Positions 5,750 to 8,714 of a stretch of DNA of 8,714 nt are shown here, piece after piece. Below the pieces are notes generated by a model. The model searched no databases. It saw only the letters and a program-made list of their open reading frames with translations, and had not been told where the DNA came from. Both the position numbers and the translations under genes were made by a program. This DNA comes from Candidatus Aminicenantota bacterium (GTDB lineage Bacteria > Acidobacteriota > Aminicenantia > Aminicenantales > UBA4085): the NCBI GenBank assembly GCA_003154255.1, contig PMCY01000126.1, forward strand, positions 1 through 8,714. Direction: 5' to 3'. Numbering within the stretch: position 1 is the first letter of the stretch; each line of letters opens with the position of its first letter.

Positions 5750-6562
5750 ATGGTCAAAGTCAGGGTTCTCCGCAGCGGCCCAAGAGGCAATAGCACCTTG
5801 ATCTGGAATCAGGATACGGCGATCCTGGTTGACTGCGGCATCGGGCTTAGGATCGCGGAAAAATTATTGAAAGCTCAGGGCTTCTCGTTGTCTGCGCTTT
5901 CTGCGGTTCTCATCACGCATTCCCATGGCGACCACGCCAGGCCGCGGACTATCGAGAAGCTCCTCGAGAACAAAGTCCCCGTCTACTGTTCCGCCGGCGT
6001 AAAGAGAGTTGTTGCCAATAAAATGACAATCAAGCCCGGGAAGACGGTCCGTCCATTCCCGGCCAGCGTCTTTCGGGTCGGTTCTTTCAATATCAAGCCT
6101 TTTCCGGTCAATCACGATTCCCCGGGAGGTTGTGTCGGCTATTGCGTTTACGCCAAGAACGGAAAAGTGACGATAAAGATCTCGCTGGCGACGGATCTGG
6201 GCCAGCCCGACAATCGCGTCGTACGTCATTTGCGGAATTCGCTTGGACTCCTGCTGGCATCGAATCATGACCCGGAAATGCTTCGCCGGTCGGATGTTGT
6301 TCCCGAACACGTAAAGAAGAACCATATCATTCCTTTTCACCTGTCCAACCTTGAATGCGCGGAACTCATCGTTCGGGTCGCGAAATCGTCCAGAATCAAG
6401 CCGAGTTTCGTCACCCTGCTCCACATCAGCGAAAACATCAACACGGCCGGAAAAGCCTTGGCCATAAGCAAGCATCACTTGCGCAAGGCCGGCCATGCCC
6501 GGATCGCCGTGCGGCCGTCATATTCCTACAAGGCCAGCCGGACAAGCCGATTGGGAGCGTGA
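5750..6562 (+). CDS. WalJ/YycJ-like metallo-beta-lactamase-fold hydrolase
   Basis: A 270-residue single-domain protein. The metal-binding motif HSHGDH is at residues 57-62 (HxHxDH). Other ligand-region motifs follow in the usual order: HDSPGG with H122, ATDLG (147-151), SNHDPEML (171-178), HLSN (197-200) and LHIS (224-227). The opening VRVLRSGPRGNST and the NHD...HLSN...LHxS layout match the WalJ/YycJ branch, whose Bacillus member is about 264 residues and linked to cell-wall control and DNA maintenance. No walRK genes are visible here, so the cellular role cannot be carried over with confidence; a phosphodiesterase or nuclease activity is the general expectation for this fold. ATG 5750 is chosen for the AAAGG site 7 nt upstream; an in-frame TTG at 5705 would add 15 residues with no family match. 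It converges on acpS with a 29-bp gap. Confidence 0.85.
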   Translation: MVKVRVLRSGPRGNSTLIWNQDTAILVDCGIGLRIAEKLLKAQGFSLSALSAVLITHSHGDHARPRTIEKLLENKVPVYCSAGVKRVVANKMTIKPGKTVRPFPASVFRVGSFNIKPFPVNHDSPGGCVGYCVYAKNGKVTIKISLATDLGQPDNRVVRHLRNSLGLLLASNHDPEMLRRSDVVPEHVKKNHIIPFHLSNLECAELIVRVAKSSRIKPSFVTLLHISENINTAGKALAISKHHLRKAGHARIAVRPSYSYKASRTSRLGA

Positions 6563-6591
6563 CCGGAGGAAGGCCGCGATCCTCTATCCCT

Positions 6592-6939
6592 TTATCCTTC
6601 CAATACCACCATGGCGATGGCGTATTCGGCCAGGTGGGTTAGCGAGAGGTGGGCCCGGCTGAAGCCGAAGTCCTCGCCGCTCAGGATGTGGACTTGCGGC
6701 TGGCCGGATTCGAGATTGACCGTTTCCATGGCCGTCCAGGAGACGCGGCGACCGATGGCCTTGAAAAAGGCCTCCTTGGCCGCAAATCGGGCGGCCAGGT
6801 GCTGGAATTTCGTCTTTTTCCCTTCGCTGTAGGCGACCTCCGTCGCGGTGAAGACTTTGTCGACGAAGCGCGGATTGCGCTCGATCGCCTTCTTCACCCG
6901 GGCCACTTCGATAATGTCGACGCCGATGCCAAGGACCAT
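6592..6939 (-). CDS. acpS: Holo-[acyl-carrier-protein] synthase AcpS
   Basis: A 115-residue protein, near the usual 115-126 for AcpS. It transfers the 4'-phosphopantetheine arm of coenzyme A to a serine on acyl carrier protein, activating it for fatty acid synthesis in the cytoplasm. The two signature blocks are present: GIGVDIIEVARV (residues 4-15, with Mg-binding D8) and the FTATEVAYSEGK...RFAAKEAFFKAIG region (about 30-63, with the catalytic-site glutamate in AAKEA). The C-terminal HLSLTHLAEYAIAMVV block (about 97-112) also fits the family. The ATG at 6939 has AAGGAG 6 nt upstream, and that site shares its TAA with the stop codon of uvrC, 10 bp away, so acpS is almost certainly translated from the uvrC message. 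Confidence 0.95.
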   Translation of the reverse strand: MVLGIGVDIIEVARVKKAIERNPRFVDKVFTATEVAYSEGKKTKFQHLAARFAAKEAFFKAIGRRVSWTAMETVNLESGQPQVHILSGEDFGFSRAHLSLTHLAEYAIAMVVLEG

Positions 6940-6949
6940 GCCGGACTCC

Positions 6950-8560
6950 TTAAGTGAAACTGCTTTTGGACCGCCGCTGGCGATGGAAGGTGATGGCGAA
7001 GCGGTGGGCCTCGTCGCGGATATGCTGGACGAGCTTCAGGGCGGGGGAGGTCCGTTCCAGCCGAATTCCATCGCGGTGGCCGGGGATGAACAGGAGCTCC
7101 TCGCGCTTGGCCAGAGAAGCCAGGGGCTGGCTGGTCAGGCCGAGCGAATCCAGGACCCGTTTGGCGGTGTTGAGCTGAGGCTTTCCGCCGTCGACCAGAA
7201 CGAGATCGGGAAGGGCCGCCTTTTCTTCCAATATCCGGCCGAAATGCCGGCGCAGGGCCTCTTCCATGGCGGCCACGTCGTTGGGACCTTCGACCGTCCG
7301 GATCTTGAATTTGCGGTAGCCGTCCTTGAAGGGGCGGCCGTTCTCGAAAGTGACGAGCGAAGCGACGGTCTCCTGGCCCTGGGTGTTGGAAACGTCGAAG
7401 CCCTCGATCCGCACCGGCAGAGCGGTCAAGCCAAGAGCGTTCTTAAGGGCGATGAGGGGGCCGAGGCCTTCGTCCCGGGCGGCCAGGACTCGCTCGGCGT
7501 TTTTCTTGGCCATGTCCAAAAGGGCCCGGTTTTTGCCCCGGGCGGGGACCAGGATCTCGGGCGGCCGTCCGCCGGGACCGGCCAATTCCACGGCCGCAGC
7601 GGCCTTTCCGGCCGGAAGGAAGGGGACTAGGATCTTGGGCGGAAAATCGTGATCGGCGTAGAAGGCGATCAAGGCCTCGCGCAGGAGCTCGTCCTCGGCG
7701 CGGCCCGGGCCGGCTTCCAGGACCCGCTCGTGGGACCGGACGACCTTGCCCTTGCGCATGACGAAGATATGGAAGGCGTGAAGGCCGGCGCCGCCGGAGT
7801 AACCGAAAATGTCCTGGTCTTCGAGACGAACGCTGATAATGGCCGGCTTGATCCGGACCTGATCCAGGGCCTTGAGCACGTCGCGCCAGTGTGCCGCCGC
7901 TTCGAAGGCCTCGTCCGCGGCGGCCCGCTCCATGCGGGCCTTCAGGATCCCGGCCAGCTTCTCGGTCTTGCCCTCCAGAAAAAGAAGGGCGTCGGCGACA
8001 TTTTCCGCATAATCCATCCGGGCGATGCGCCCGACGCAGGGTGCCGTGCACAACTTCAGATCGTATTCCAGGCAGGGCCGCCTGCGGTTTTTATAGACGG
8101 CTTCTTCGCAAGTCCGCAGGCCGAAGAACTTGCTGGCCAGGTGGATCGTTTTGCGGGCTTCGTTGGCCGGGCTGAAGGGTCCGAAAGTGCGGGACTTGCC
8201 CTGGCTCACCTTGCGGCGGAAATAGACGCCCGGGAATGGCTCGCCCAGGTTCACCTTGATAAAGGGGAAGCTTTTGTCGTCCTTCAGCCGCAAGTTGAAT
8301 TTCGGCTGGTTCTGCTGGATGAAGTTGTTTTCCAGAAAGGCGGCTTCGCGCTCGGAATCGGTCAGGATGTAGTCGACGTCGGCCGTTTCAGATAGGATAT
8401 TGGCCACCTTGGGGTCGTCGCTGGGCTGGAAATAGGAGCGGACGCGGTCGCGCAGCCGCTGGGCTTTGCCGATGTAGATGACTCCGCCGGCCGCGTTCTT
8501 GAAGAAATAAATGCCCGGCGATTCGGGGAAAGCGGCGATCTTCTCGCCCAGACTAGTCAT
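6950..8560 (-). CDS. uvrC: Excinuclease ABC subunit C lacking the C-terminal HhH domain
   Basis: The dual-incision nuclease of nucleotide excision repair, acting with UvrA and UvrB. This copy has 536 residues, where the family usually has about 600 or more. The GIY-YIG 3'-incision domain occupies about 10-95 (GIY 16-18, YIG 29-31, E77 region). Four cysteines at 151, 163, 171 and 175 have the same spacing as the reported iron-sulfur ligands of E. coli UvrC. A UVR motif for UvrB contact is at about 202-236. The RNase H-like 5'-incision domain follows with D389 (EGFDVSN), D457 (LVDGGK) and H519 (RDEAHRFA). The protein stops shortly after, at HRQRRSKSSFT, exactly where the tandem helix-hairpin-helix region normally begins, and acpS starts 10 bp later, so no detached remnant exists. 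The ATG at 8560 has GGAG 7 nt upstream and overlaps the upstream gene by 8 bp. Confidence 0.95.
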   Translation of the reverse strand: MTSLGEKIAAFPESPGIYFFKNAAGGVIYIGKAQRLRDRVRSYFQPSDDPKVANILSETADVDYILTDSEREAAFLENNFIQQNQPKFNLRLKDDKSFPFIKVNLGEPFPGVYFRRKVSQGKSRTFGPFSPANEARKTIHLASKFFGLRTCEEAVYKNRRRPCLEYDLKLCTAPCVGRIARMDYAENVADALLFLEGKTEKLAGILKARMERAAADEAFEAAAHWRDVLKALDQVRIKPAIISVRLEDQDIFGYSGGAGLHAFHIFVMRKGKVVRSHERVLEAGPGRAEDELLREALIAFYADHDFPPKILVPFLPAGKAAAAVELAGPGGRPPEILVPARGKNRALLDMAKKNAERVLAARDEGLGPLIALKNALGLTALPVRIEGFDVSNTQGQETVASLVTFENGRPFKDGYRKFKIRTVEGPNDVAAMEEALRRHFGRILEEKAALPDLVLVDGGKPQLNTAKRVLDSLGLTSQPLASLAKREELLFIPGHRDGIRLERTSPALKLVQHIRDEAHRFAITFHRQRRSKSSFT

Positions 8561-8714
8561 TCAGAATCTCCAGATCATGCTTCTTGATCTTGACGATCTC
8601 GTCGCGCAGCCGGGCCGCCTTCTCGAACTCCTGGACTTTGGCCGCCGCCCGCATCTGTTTCTCCAGCTCCTCGATCCTCTGCCGGCGCTTCTGCGGTGAC
8701 AGGTAGAAATCCTT
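8553..8714 (-). CDS. uvrB: Probable UvrB, C-terminal UVR-motif fragment (runs off right edge)
   Basis: The last 53 codons of a gene enter from the right edge and end at TAG (8553-8555). They encode a short linker (KDFYLSPQKR) and then a UVR motif: RIEELEKQMRAAAKVQEFEK, then AARLRDEIVKIKK. In UvrB this motif forms the very C-terminal hairpin that binds the matching motif of UvrC. The next gene is uvrC and the stop overlaps its ATG by 8 bp, so UvrB is the best reading. UVR motifs also occur in McsA- and ClpC-type proteins, and the helicase domain lies outside the window, so the identity depends on context. Confidence 0.75.
   Translation of the reverse strand, partial: KDFYLSPQKRRQRIEELEKQMRAAAKVQEFEKAARLRDEIVKIKKHDLEILND

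Noticed and set aside
5864..6496. Minus-strand open frame of 210 codons inside the WalJ-like gene
   Set aside because: The plus strand carries HxHxDH and the rest of the metallo-beta-lactamase motif series, so the reverse reading is a shadow.
6565..6601. Possible terminator between the WalJ-like gene and acpS (GAGGA/TCCTC and GGAAGG/CCTTCC pairings)
   Set aside because: The two pairings are mutually exclusive, short, and not followed by a T-tract, so I could not support a terminator.
7649..8395. Plus-strand open frames opposite uvrC, including one of 248 codons
   Set aside because: uvrC is unambiguous on the minus strand; the opposing translations show no family features.
1..8714. Search for CRISPR arrays, tRNA/rRNA, insertion sequences, phage genes or toxin-antitoxin pairs
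   Set aside because: No spaced direct repeats, terminal inverted repeats, transposase motifs or structural RNA signatures were seen. The short regulator pair does not resemble a toxin-antitoxin module because its partner is a six-helix membrane protein.

Overview
The window reads as a compact, moderately GC-rich bacterial chromosome segment carrying ordinary cellular genes. I see no phage, transposon, CRISPR or rRNA/tRNA signal. The gene style is an exported M28 peptidase, a membrane protein paired with a winged-helix regulator, and a UvrC without its tail. Together with the base composition this would fit an Acidobacteriota/Aminicenantota-like organism, but that placement is a low-confidence guess from gene content. 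No taxonomic marker is present.

Layout from left to right. (1) Positions 1-2778, minus strand: a secreted 884-residue protein joins an M28 zinc aminopeptidase to an M19 membrane-dipeptidase-type domain. It is followed 7 bp later by the start of a carbohydrate-binding family 9-like gene that runs off the left edge. (2) Positions 2779-3057: a divergent intergenic region. It holds a near-consensus promoter (TTGACA, 17 bp, TATTAT) and a perfect 15-bp inverted repeat at the predicted transcription start. (3) Positions 3058-4004, plus strand: a six-helix membrane protein overlaps by 4 bp with a small winged-helix regulator, an apparent two-gene autoregulated operon. (4) Positions 4030-5630, minus strand: a YacP/Rae1-like NYN ribonuclease and a DUF1848 protein with a radical-SAM-type cysteine motif at its C terminus. 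(5) Positions 5750-6562, plus strand: a WalJ/YycJ-like metallo-beta-lactamase-fold protein. (6) Positions 6592-8714, minus strand: the 3' end of a probable uvrB, then uvrC, then acpS, tightly packed with overlapping stops, starts and ribosome binding sites.

The most notable points are the M28-M19 fusion, which could take one peptide from N-terminal trimming to dipeptide hydrolysis in one secreted polypeptide; a UvrC with all visible nuclease residues but no C-terminal helix-hairpin-helix region; the C-terminal CX3CX2C motif of the DUF1848 protein; and the regulator/membrane-protein pair with a candidate operator. The DUF1848 and WalJ-like genes are visibly lower in GC than their neighbours. 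I found no wholly new multi-gene system. The regulator/membrane-protein pair and the DUF1848 gene are the least understood parts.
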